This document shows positions 11,640 to 22,969 of a stretch of 64,000 nt of DNA, piece after piece (position 1 is the first letter of the stretch; every line of letters begins with the position of its first letter). Source of the stretch: Paralichthys olivaceus (taxonomy: Eukaryota; Chordata; Actinopteri; Pleuronectiformes; Paralichthyidae); the NCBI RefSeq assembly GCF_024713975.1, contig NC_091116.1, positions 7,718,986 through 7,782,985 of the forward strand, in the 5' to 3' direction. The translations under genes were made by a program, and so were the position numbers. Below the pieces are notes generated by a model, which was not told the DNA's origin, made no database searches, and worked only from the letters and a program-made list of their open reading frames with translations.

Positions 11640-14600
11640 TCAGCTGGACGTCTCCTGTTCTTTATCTTGGACTCTCAGTCCACTTTGTCTCTGTTTTCCC
11701 TCAGTTATCTCCCACGTGGAGGTGGCTCCTCTATCCTGAGAACAAGAAACACACATCAGTCTCACAGTAAACGTGGAGGGAGATGCTAAGTTTTCATTTG
11801 GATCAGAGCCACTGCAGCACACCTTTATCAAAACACCCAACGGCGCCAGGTCATTTCTGATGGTGTCACAGGCTTTAAGGAGAGGGTTTCTGAGGGATGC
11901 TGTGGTCGGATCGTTCCGATGAGCGAGTGCAACCGCTCTGACTTCACTCCGGAAATGAGTGAGCTGCTCCACGATGCCCTGCAGATTCCCAGAGCTACCC
12001 CCCACAGCCTGCGGCCATGATGGCAGAAAGAAGAAGTGTCTGGTGATCATCTGAATTTGTGTTATTGTCAACCAAAAAGATGTCCCACTAACAAGTGCTG
12101 TGTGTGTATCCTAAGCCTAATATACACTCACTGAGCACTTTATTAGGAACGTGATGATTCCAAACTGGTTTCATGAACATCAGTTCATTTTGGTGGCCCC
12201 CAGAGATCTTAAGATCTTAGAGATAGCCTTAGAGAAAGTGTGAGGAGTTCAGAGGGAGTTCAGACAACGGATGGATACCCAGTGTTAGTGTAGTGTTCCT
12301 AATAACCTGCTCAGTGAGTGTGTCTTTGTCATGTGTACACATACACCATCTTCCTGCCAGATGAGAATCGCAAAATCTGCACGTCTGTATATTTTATCCA
12401 CATGTTCTGACCTGACTGTTCAGCAGATCGATCCCGAACATGTCCAACACCTCTCTCATGTAGCTCACCATCGCTCCGAATACTGCAGGGCTCCGTGCCA
12501 CTCCGTCGGCCTGAGCACACACGCAAACACTTTGTTATCGTTGCTTTAGTACTTTTAAATAGCCTATGCATGTTGCCACAGACCGTCTGAATTAAACTTA
12601 TATATAAAGTGAAAAGACATATTATGTGATGGAATATGTACAGTGAATATATTGCACATAATATATATAAAGCCAAATCATAATATTCACATATACTGGT
12701 GAGAGACTCTGACTTGCCTGCACAATCAGCAGAACTGTAACCTTTAGTCTCTTTTATGTAATCCCAGGAGAGTCACGTGTGCAGTGAGACAGTTACTTTA
12801 CCGTAGATACAGGCTGCAGCTGGCGGTTTCCATGATGAACCAGACTCATCACAGCTCCGATGGCTCTCTGGGTGTCAAAGTCGTCTGCCAAAGCTTTCAC
12901 CACACTGGATTTAGTCTCAGCCAACCTGAAGAAACAAGTTGTTAATAAGTATATGGAATACATATCATTCATCACAAGTGATCACAGGAGACACATTCAG
13001 GACACAGGTCAAAGGTGTGAACAGATGAACTTAATGCTGTCTGCTTGTGATTGGATCTCTCAGGATGGATGTTCTGTTTAGGTCTGAAAAGATCCAGAGT
13101 GAGGAGAAAGCTACTACCTCTCCCAGAGAGTAGCTTCTTGTACAGGTGAACACTGCAGCTGACCCCTCATGTAGGCCTGAGCATCATGGAAGAAGGTGGA
13201 GATGGTTCCCAAAGACGCCCGAGCCTCTGACATGTTGTTGTCACTGTAGTCGATACCTGAGGAGACAGGAAATCGTGAGCATTCCACTGTTCACTACTGA
13301 GGACTTAACTGCAGTTCATGTGTGAGACAAGTCTTAACGGGTCTCGGCTAAACCATCTCATTTCCCTATGCTCTCCCTGTTTCCTGTCTCTCCTTCACTT
13401 TCAATATCTAAAAGGTAAAGGTCAAATAGTATACATCTAAAATGATTTTTTCTTACCTGATCTGTAATTTGTCAAAAGACAAAACATCCTGAATTCATTT
13501 GCAGAGTACGACTGCAGGAAATCCTGATGGAGGACAAACCAGACAGGACAGTTATTTTCAATGCAGGTGCTTATTCTCACAACAGTTACCAGGTAAAGAA
13601 ATGAGTGATTCACAATGACCGTACCTTGATGGTGATGTAGTTCTTTAAAGATTTGGACATTTTCTCAGTACTGCCTTTGAGGTGTAAGTGTCCTAAAAAC
13701 AAATTGGGCAAACTTTTTTCAATAACAGAAACATACAGACAAAAACAGAGCTTGGAAATCCTGTCAAAACCGTATACAGGGATCGGAAACTCAGAAATGA
13801 AAGTAGCGGAGAATCTGATTGCCAGAAGCTATAGATTCAACTCATGATATTCAGGGGATATGATCAGTGTTCAGAATCAATGTAGACTTACCTGAGTGGA
13901 GGAAGTAGTTTGCCCACTGACCACACTGGTGATAGGCTTCACTCTGAGCAACCTCGTTCTCATGGTGAGGGAAGGCCAGGTCAATGCCTCCAGAGTGGAT
14001 GTCCAGCTGACTCCCGAACACACAGCTACAACCAGCACAGACACAACCACACAGTTAACTCACTGGACTGAGCAGCATGTTAATGTCATTATGACTCAGG
14101 AAAATGTAAATTATCAGTAAGTTGCTTAAACAAAAATCTAAGCACAAGCACGGGCAATTTCAGTGTGAGTGCAGGGTTTTGAGTGAAAGCAAGAGCAAAA
14201 TTTGGAACATGAAAATCAATCAATCCTGCACTTAAAGACCACACTCATGCACAAGCACTAACAGTATAACTGCATATTATTTTTCTGAAATCCTTCAGCA
14301 CCAAATGGGCCTCATCTTCTATGCATTGAGGACGTGGAACCTGAGGGCAGACATGTAGCATTAAGTGTTAAACAAAGCAGACAGGTTATTATGGATCCAA
14401 ACCTAGAGATGGTGGAGCATTCAATATGCCAGCCAGGCCTCCCTCTGCCCCACGGAGATTCCCAGTACGGTTCCTGAGGTTTGGACTGCTTCCACAGAGC
14501 GAAATCCCTCGAGTCTCGTTTGTTTGAGCTGCCTGGAGAACCACACAGTTTGTTGTCCATTAGTAAAATGTGTACGCTCATACAATGAACTCACGCAGAA

Positions 14601-15850
14601 CAAGCAGTGGCAGTAATCACAGAGTCAGAGAAATTGGCAGAAATCTGACAGTGAAGAGTTAAAGAAACATTTTCGTCAAAAGTCCACGGTGATGCCTTTT
14701 CCAAACATTAGTGGATGTGAACTTTTTCAAGTAAAATCTCAAACCTGAATACAAGTATATTATCTCTCCTTCAAATACTTGAAGAGTATGAACTTCCAGA
14801 GTGACATGTGTGTCCTATAATACACTGTAGCAAAATGACTGACACTACACTTACCAGGTTCTCCCTGAGAATCTACAGCTCCCACGAACTTGCCGTAACG
14901 ATCCCCAATGGACTGAATGTCAAAGTACACATCACCTGCAACCAAAGCAGTTCAACAAATGGTCACTCAGGTGCTGTGGAGATGGCAGCCATTAAATGTA
15001 TCAGTGAACAGACAAGTCACTTATTATTCACCTCCTTTTGTGGCATAGGCGTGTCCATTCTTGATGATCCCTTCGATGAATTTGATAATATGATGCACAT
15101 TGTCAGTGACTCTTAAATACACTGCAGGAGGAATCACCTCAAAAACAACAACAGAATACAAAGACACATGAATATCCAAAATGACTTCAGGACACGAGAG
15201 GTGCAGGAAGAACGTACAACACTTTGAAGACACGTCACACACAGGAAGGATTCAAGTAAGAACCCAAATTAAAATCTCAGAGTATGAATTTCCATGTCTG
15301 TCCTTTAATACACTGTAATACACTGTAGTATACATGTGAATACAGTATGAACAGACTGTGACAAGAGAGGTAATGCATCTATAATATCCATATTTGTTTT
15401 TATCAGGAGTATCGTGACCTGACCATGATAAGTTCCTTTATTATTCCATAACTCTGTACTTCCACTATCACATGTTCTGATTAATTACTATTTCATTTAA
15501 GTAGTATGTTGTGTTTTTGCCATGTTGCAGAGTGAAGTTTTGACATGCTAAATAAATAAAATAAATAATTATGACAAACCTTTAAGGACAGCATATCCCT
15601 CTTGAATTCCTCCTCATACATTCTGGCGATGATGGTTGGAGATACATTTTCCTATCCAGACAAAGATTTTTCCAGAATGAACAAACTTTGAACATCAGAA
15701 ATCATAAGAACCGATGCTGTGATCTTACCTCCAGACCTCTTCTGATGATTTTGTCATCGATGTCAGTGATCACCATGGCATGGATGACAGTGATCCCGAA
15801 GACCCTGGACAAGACCCTCTGCAGGATGTCGAACCTGACATACGAGCTGT

Positions 15851-15894
<44 letters not shown>

Positions 15895-16350
15895 TTCACA
15901 TTTAAGACATTTACTGAATTGATCTCGTACAAAAGAGACTTGGAAGTGTGAATGTTTACCAGGCATGACCCAGGTGGGCATGGTCGTACACGGTGGGTCC
16001 ACAGCTGTACCTGAGAACAACAGTGTCAGGCAGTCTGGATCTCTCTGAGTGTCAAATGAATCACATGTGGATGTTTCATACCAGGTAGCTACTCCCTCTG
16101 CAGCCACAACCAGCGGCTCTTTCTGTTTGGTCAGGCTGTTGAAAGCCTTCACGCCGGTGTCAAACCCGCTGGGTTGAATCCACTTCTTCCCAGAAACACC
16201 GCAGCGGGGCGTGTGTGGTCCCGCGACGGTGCCCGCTGCCCGGGCTCCGCTCAGCACCGCCCGGCGGAGGAGCCTCGCCTCCAGCAGCACCGACCGCACC
16301 GGGTGCCCCCACATAGTGACACCTGGCTGGGGACGAAGCGGCACGAACAC
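11640..16350 (-). CDS. cars2: Cysteinyl-tRNA synthetase 2, mitochondrial
   Basis: Fifteen exons, in transcript order: 16350-16082, 16010-15960, 15846-15729, 15651-15580, 15137-15032, 14935-14855, 14532-14403, 14025-13892, 13692-13625, 13523-13457, 13256-13118, 12925-12802, 12510-12412, 12008-11823, 11735-11640. From the ATG at 16314 this gives 567 aa; the in-frame ATG at 16350 would add 12. The family is about 564 aa, so 16314 is favoured. The Arg-rich N-terminus looks like a mitochondrial presequence. Class I synthetase motifs are intact: the HIGH-type 'HLGHA' with the zinc-binding Cys of 'SCGPTVYD' (about 79-94), 'WHIECS', 'HHENE' and KMSKS (319-323). It charges mitochondrial tRNA-Cys. Family knowledge also assigns cysteine persulfide synthesis to CARS2. 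The gene shares a divergent promoter with atg3. Confidence 0.96.
12122..12325. mobile_element. Short MITE-like DNA transposon in cars2 intron
   Basis: The left end 'cactcactgagcactttat' and the right end 'taacctgctcagtgagtgtg' form imperfect terminal inverted repeats around about 200 bp with no coding capacity. It lies between cars2 exons 13 and 14. The 'CACTGAGCA...TTATTAGGAAC' end type is common in teleost genomes. It is a non-autonomous element; I cannot assign its superfamily from sequence alone. Confidence 0.65.
14150..14275 (+). repeat. Dispersed repeat, copy 2 (cars2 intron)
   Basis: Contains 'gtgcagggttttgagtgaaa', 'gaaaatcaatcaat' and 'aaagaccacactc' in the same order as the reverse complement of 9960-10100. 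It lies between cars2 exons 7 and 8. Confidence 0.5.
15858..15892. repeat. (CA)n microsatellite
   Basis: A run of about 17 AC units in the cars2 intron, immediately next to the acceptor of exon 3. On the minus strand it reads (TG)n, ending 12 bases before the AG. Confidence 0.9.
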
Positions 16351-16693
16351 CCTTAGCTTAGCCTAGCCTAGCCTAGCTTAGCCCTAGCTTAGCTGCTGTG
16401 CAGCGTTGGCAAACGATACAGGGAGTAAGTTTAAATTTAAGCTTAAGCTAAATACTTTTTAATCAACATATTCAACATCCATTACTCAGAGATATTTACT
16501 ATTACTCTGCTGTCATGCGTCACCTCCGCACTTCCCGCGAGAGTCTGATGCCGGAAGTGTTCACGCGTATCATGTGATTTGCTTCTACGGGCACACACTG
16601 CTCGTGAGCAGCCATGGCAGAGTAAGTCAGCGACACTGTAAGGTTATTGTTTTGAGAAGAAGAACACGGTGAGTGCACGGGAGGCTGTGGAAG
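16351..16693. promoter_or_regulatory. Divergent cars2/atg3 promoter region
   Basis: About 340-380 bp separate the cars2 start codon (minus) from the atg3 start codon (plus), so both transcripts must initiate here. The region has a pentamer-like run of TTAGC/CTAGC units at 16353-16398, an AT-rich core near 16428-16460 and a CpG-richer segment at 16515-16600. The latter contains 'ccggaagtg', an ETS-type site often found in bidirectional housekeeping promoters, and 'cccgcgagag'. Binding is inferred. Confidence 0.7.
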
Positions 16694-19600
16694 ATGCAGA
16701 ACGTCATCAACACGGTGAAAGGCACCGCGCTGGGAGTGGCGGAGTTCCTCACTCCTGTGCTGAAGGTAAACTCCACCCTGCAGGAGCTAGCTTGTTGATA
16801 GGTGGTGGTGGCTAGTGAGAGATGTCATGGCCACAGCAGCAGTAACACGCTGCACACCGTTTGTTTTTGTTGCTGTCATTCGATCAGAGCTAGTGGTCGA
16901 TCCACTGGTCCTTCTGTCCGTCAATGCCACACTGAACTTCTGTTGACAGTCACATGCTAATGGTGCAACTTCCCTCTGATGTGGTTTTGGTTTTCATCAC
17001 AGGAATCTAAATTCAAAGAGACTGGAGTCATTACACCAGAGGAGGTGAGGACATGTTTTCAGTGGGTTAATCCATATAAATACTCTAAATCACTCAGCCC
17101 ATCTGTAAGTGTGATTCATGTGTGATATTTTCTGTTTGTGTGTAGTTTGTAGCAGCTGGAGATCACTTGGTCCACCATTGCCCAACATGGAAATGGTGAG
17201 TGTCCGTCTCATGCATAGTATGATTTCGACATGGTTTGTACCCCTTCCAATAGGATGTGGAAGCATGATTGATGTTTGGCAGAGTTGTCACATGATGATG
17301 ATGATGATGATGACTTTCAAATATCTGATTGTCTAAACTTTGCTCCTCTAACACCAAAACAGTTGTGTGTAAAACTAAACGTGGAAGTGGGTTCATTTTA
17401 AAGCCAATGCATATCTCCCCTTAAATGCAATCAACAGCTCTAAATTGCACAAACTGTCATAGATATCAGTCCCCTAAATATGTCCCATTTTCCCATCAAG
17501 AGTCACACAAGATTCTCTGACAAATCGAAAAAATGTTGGAAATTGCCATATAAACCATCGGTAATATGGATCCACAACAAAGTTTAATTTGTTTTTCCCT
17601 GACCCATACTGCATCCCTCCACCATGTGTTGTTGTATTCCGTTCAGTACTTTTTGTGTAATTCTGCTAACTAACGCATGAACAAACGCAGATGAAAACAT
17701 AACCTCCTTGGCAGAGGTAATGATGAGCACCAAACCTATGGCTGGAGAAATAATAATATGTTCCCGATTCCGTCTCTCTTTAGGGCTGCAGGAGAAGAGG
17801 TGAAGGTGAAGCCATATTTGCCGCAGGATAAACAGTTCCTCCTGACACGCAATGGTAAGAGGTGGATTGTTTCTCTGTTTATTATTTGTGATCATAAACC
17901 GCTCCCTGCAGCTTTCCTCTTGAACAATCAGTTTTACTAAATTTTATTTACATTGTGCCACACACATATTTTCTTATTTGGCTTATATGTATGTATTATT
18001 ATGTTTTATAATTTAATTGTTGGGATTTTGCAAGACATTTCAGTTACATTAGCTGCATATAATCGTAACTGATTAATCTCTTCCCCTTAACCATTCTGTG
18101 CATTTATTTTGCAAACAAAGACAGATTTAGTTTGACAAGCCAACAATCACTGTTACCACATAACCACTTTCTGTTCCTGCTGTCCCCTTTTACTTTTGCT
18201 TTTTTGTGTTCCTCTCTTCATCCCTGTGTGCTCACTCTGTGTGCGGTCTTGCAGTTCCCTGTTACAAGCGTTGTAAACAGATGGAGTATTCAGACGAGCT
18301 GGAAGCCATCATAGAGGAGGATGATGGAGACGGAGGATGGGTGGACACTTACCACAACTCAGGTTGGACTCAATATCTTTGTCAGTATTCATACTCTGCT
18401 GCATTATATTCGGGACATGGATCAACTAGCTCTGTGACTTTAACTCACACAATATTATAGCTGATCTCTATGTGTTGCGTTAAACAGCGTGAAGCAACTG
18501 CATATTTGTCAATTCTGAAATCGCTTGCTCATCAATTCCAGGAATCATTAATTGATGGGCATGCATACCCTGCACACACGCTGTATATACCCTAATCATA
18601 TTGTGTATTTAATGTTATTGGTTGCAAAACTTAATGCATTATAACACATTTTCTGACTTCAAACAGCACACACAGTGATATAGACAGGATACTGATTTTT
18701 ATGTAAATGATTCATTTGGATGAGGAGTTTGTAAAGTTGATCTGTATGTTTCATCAGGTGTGTTAGGAGCCACAGAAGCTGTACGAGAGATTTCTCTGGA
18801 TAATAATAAGGTATGATGCCTGTATTTTTAGTTTTTGTATAAATTCTGGACATTTTTATTTCACACAAATCTACAAATGGCTCCTTTTTAATATGATTTC
18901 CTGCAGGACACCAATATGAACGCCAAATCTGCATCCTGCGGTGCTGCTGCTGCTGATGATGATGATGAAGATGAAGATGAAGATGGAGAAGCAGCAGACA
19001 TGGAAGGTATTCATATCTCACTCATATCCATGGTAAAGAAGCAACCTGACACAGGTTGCAGTGCAAATCATGATGCCCTTCATATTGTCTTTTCAGAATA
19101 TGAGGAAAGCGGCCTGTTGGAAACAGATGAGGTGATGTTCTGCAGCACATCATTTGTCTTGTGATTTTATATCGATGATCATCAGCCCGACTGATACTTT
19201 AAAATGTGCTCATGTGCAGGCGACCCTGGACACCAGAAAAATGTTAGAAACAAAACCCAAAGCAGAACCTGGGAGTGAAGATGACATCCTTCAGACTAGA
19301 ACATATGACCTGTACATCACATATGATAAATACTACCAGACCCCTCGACTCTGGCTGTTTGGATATGATGAAGTACGTATGTGGTGGGACTTCAGATAGC
19401 ACGAGCATTAAAATGTCTTACTCAGGAAACTATTTTGCTCATCAAGCTGGTGCGGTGTCTCCCAGGACAGGCAACCACTGACTGTAGAACAGATGTACGA
19501 GGATATCAGTCAGGATCATGTGAAGAAGACGGTCACTATCGAGAACCACCCAAATCTTCCTCCACCTGCCATGTGCTCCGTCCACCCCTGCAGGTGAGAA

Positions 19601-20522
19601 ATTTTAGATTGCGTCATCATTATTATATGTAGATCCAGTGTGTTTTCTGTATTCTGCAAACACGTGGTGTTCAGGAGAAGACTGCACCACTCATGCTTAA
19701 GATGAAAGTAGAAAAGGGAAAGGCATTGTGTTTTTGTTTTAAGGTACACAAATTTTGGTGCAGATCCGGATCAGGCTAGATCCAGGATTTTGTTTTTGTC
19801 ACCTTCTTTAACATTGTGTGTAAATTTGTATTGATTTCTAAGACAAGAATTTGTGGATTGGATGAGAAAAACTGTAAAGTTATATTTACGAGCTTGGTGC
19901 AGATCCAAATAAAAATCTTGATCTAGTGAATTTAAATCTGGTTTCAAAAGGGTATTGTTGACTATTTAAGTAACCATTTAGTCTGAAACTGAACTGGTGC
20001 AGCCTCCATTTCTAAGGGACAAACAGAATTCCTCTGGTCTATAAAGTGTCAATACTGAAATATTGCTCAGCCTTTTTGTATCTTTACTTCCATAAGGGAT
20101 TCACACAAGAAGAAAAGCTCAGAGATTGTTGTGTAGTTATCAGTGCAAAGCTCTTTGATGGAGTGACTGCGTCAATAAAAATGTTATTTTAGAAGAACCT
20201 TCGGCTGATTAAAGTTTTCCTTTCAGACACGCTGAAGTGATGAAAAAGATCATCGAGACAGTGGCAGAAGGAGGAGGAGAGCTCGGCGTGCACATGTATC
20301 CTTTCATACGAATAGCCTTTAAAGATAGAGACAACCACTTACAGAATTTGTATGTTTGTAATTCTAGTTTCTTACTGATGATGAAGATGTTGTAACTTTG
20401 CTCCATGTTCCTTTGGGTTTCTCTTAACTGTGACTTTCAGGTATCTTCTGATTTTCCTCAAATTCGTTCAGGCCGTCATTCCTACAATAGAATATGACTA
20501 CACGAGACACTTCACCATGTAG
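16694..20522 (+). CDS. atg3: Autophagy-related 3, E2-like enzyme for LC3/Atg8 lipidation
   Basis: Twelve exons: 16694-16765, 17003-17044, 17146-17195, 17784-17854, 18255-18362, 18758-18810, 18907-19006, 19097-19131, 19220-19372, 19466-19593, 20227-20295, 20441-20522; 963 nt, 320 aa (human 314). The N-terminus '[19 protein letters not shown]' is the family's curvature-sensing amphipathic helix. The catalytic cysteine lies in '[13 protein letters not shown]' at residue 270, matching human Cys264 with the six-residue length difference. The C-terminus 'YDYTRHFTM' is canonical. Role: accepts Atg8/LC3 from ATG7 and transfers it to phosphatidylethanolamine on the phagophore. The flexible region encoded by exon 7 is unusually acidic (Asp/Glu run from GAT/GAA repeats). 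Exon 11 is cut within the Met codon at 'CAC AT|g'. The 5' side is shared with cars2. Confidence 0.97.
17585..17740. repeat. Dispersed fish repeat with 'cataacctccttggcagagg' end
   Basis: An A/T-rich block leads into 'gaaaacataacctccttggc', a signature I know from many percomorph intron repeats. It lies in atg3 intron 3. A shorter related piece is at 2906-2940. Confidence 0.5.
19740..20000. repeat. Dispersed 'GGTGCAGATCC' repeat, atg3 intron
   Basis: Two pieces, near 19755 and near 19895, carry 'ttggtgcagatcc'; the second continues into 'aaataaaaatcttgatctag'. The same sequence recurs at 31920-32030, marking a dispersed repeat rather than atg3 sequence. Confidence 0.55.
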
Positions 20523-22430
20523 CTTCCTCAGTGTGCAGCTTCATCTATTTTAACATCTTGTACATGGGAAAAGATGGGAGATTATATATGTGGTCTGCTC
20601 AGGTTGCCGCCAGCTTGGGGAGTGTTTGTGTTACTCTGAGAGACTTTGTGTTGGTGCAGGACACGGTTCAAGGCATGTTTCCATTAAAGGAACAGTCTGA
20701 TGTTTTGGGACACGGGCTTGTTTTCCATTAACAAAAGTCAGAGAAGGAAATTAACTTACGTTCCATCAGTTTGTGTCCAGTACAGAGATGTGTTTTGTCT
20801 AAACAGTTTCATATTGTATCTTTTTATTTAACATACAGATATGGATATGTTTACACTGTGTTCTTCCCACTTGTGATAAAGCTGATTAGACTAACCACAT
20901 CCTAAACTTATCTCTGTACCAGACACATAGAGATGAAACTAACATCCTGACTCTGCTTGAAGACTCCAGACAAGGCTGTGTCCTTAAAGCTGAAATGTTC
21001 CTCTGATATTTCTCTGCAGGTTTAATGTGACCTCTGCACGGTGACCTCTCACCAAGTTCTTGTTGAGAAGATTATAAAACTCACCCCATTCCGCACTTAT
21101 ACTTCCCTGCTTCAGAAAACAAATGAGCCCTAGTTGTCCAAAATGTCTGTCCCTTGAGTTTGTTTTTGCCTGTTAACACAGCCAATAAGCACAGAGCATT
21201 AACTTTGCTGTGTCCAAATGATGAATGTAAGTCCAGGACTCCCTTTGCTTTTAGCTCTGTTTGGTCTCCAACACACCCTGAAGGAATTATCTGGCTTTTA
21301 GCTGCTAAATGCTCCACCATGTTTCACCAGCTGCTCTCAAATTGTGTCTGTCTGCTGTTTGCTGCTAGGCAGGTGGTGGACAGTGGCTCTTTTTCCCAAA
21401 AAATAATCCTGTAACAGCAAAACTTTTGGGTCAGGACACACACAACCAGAAATAATCAGATACAAATCCTTTAGATCGGTGGATTTGGACGGTTACGCAC
21501 GTAATTGCATTCACATGGGAAAAATGTTGTGTTTTTCTGAATTAACGAAATTATTATTTCAGAATGCTGAGACAAGTTTTCATACAAAACACAGCTCTTG
21601 TTTTTATGAATTAATGAGATCCAACCTCTAATTTATCCAACTTTGAGAGATATTGAGAGATATGTGTATTTAAATAATGCTAATGGAATTGTTATGTTTG
21701 TCGGCTTTCCATGAATTTCGTTTGGCAGTATCCTGATGTGATAATTCAAAAGATTTATAGTTTATAGATATTCTAGTCATTCTGAGATAATTGTTTTGTT
21801 AATTCAGAACACACACGCACACATATATATGTAGAATCTGACAGCAGCATTGATAAAAGATTCTTGATTCTTGATAATTGTTCCCATGCTTTACTGCAGT
21901 GATTATTATTGCTTCCATTTTAATGCTCTTTGCAGGATTTATCGTCATCCGCTCTTCATGCCAGTTTGTCTTAAATCTTCATTCTCTGAATGTGTCGACG
22001 GACAGTTCTCTCACCTCTGCAGCTTGTGTGGGATCAGTGAGACATGTTTTCAGCCCTGCTTGTTCAGGTGTGATGTATCACCACCTACTGTGTCTGTACA
22101 GACTGTGACCTCAGATGTGCTGCAATATCACAAAACAACCAGATTTGTCAGTGAACATCTGTAAACCCTGTCGTTCATCAGATTGTGGATTATAATCTGC
22201 ATTTGGCTCATTATATTGACATGTTTCTGACAGCTCTTACTCAACTAAATACATTAATGAGCTTCAGTGATTCCTGCTTTTATTTCCTCGTCTGTTGGTT
22301 GGATAAAATACTCTCTCTGTACTGTCTGTTGCTCCAGTGTCCAGATCTAACATGCTCCGTGGTAACACTTGAACATTTTAAACTAATGCACATTTATCAA
22401 TAAAGAGTTTCCCAAATATTGTAAACAGAA
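20523..22430 (+). other. atg3 3' flank and probable 3' UTR
   Basis: No coding sequence is recognised. The first convincing canonical AATAAA on the plus strand is at 22399-22404, so a long atg3 3' UTR is possible but unproven. Open frames near 21870-22170 have no recognisable homology. Confidence 0.4.
22399..22404 (+). terminator. Candidate atg3 poly(A) signal
   Basis: AATAAA about 1.9 kb beyond the atg3 stop codon; assignment to atg3 is inferred from orientation. Confidence 0.35.
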
Positions 22431-22814
22431 TGTTGTTTGTGCATTTATTCATTTGGATGTAAAATCCCCTCTAGTTCCTCGTTAAGTCTCCTTCAAAATA
22501 AACACAAGTATATGTAAATAGTAAAACATCTGGGCCATTAAGGCGAGAATACAGGCAACAATATTGTTCTTTCCTCCACTGGTCAATATTTAAGACAATT
22601 GGAGAGAAAACATTTAAAAAACGTTTGTTTTACTTCGCTCTCTGTTTTTACATTTCAATAAAAATATGAATCTTTAAAAGCTTGTTTTCTGAAACCTACT
22701 TTTTCACCCTGAGCTAACTTTACAGTTTTATTCCAAATTTTATTCTGAAGTGTTGCACAAAGGTTTTGTAATGTCTCATTTACAGACTTGTTTTAATTTA
22801 AAAATATGTTGACA

Positions 22815-22969
22815 GAAGCAGAAGAAGAAAGAGGAAGAGAAGAAGAAGAACCAGGAGGAGGAGAAGAAGAAAGAGGAAGAGAAGAAGAAGAAGAACGGGG
22901 AGGAGAAGAAGAAAAAGAAGCAGAAGAAAAACGAGGAGGAGAAGAAGAAGAAGGAAAATAAGTAGAAGA
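22815..22969. repeat. GAA/GGA-rich (TTC/TCC) tract, 3' side of retroelement
   Basis: About 155 bp of nearly pure purine on the plus strand built from GAA, GAG and GGA triplets. It borders the 3' end of the minus-strand retroelement directly, and a tract of the same type lies on the other side at 24238-24652. Confidence 0.85.
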
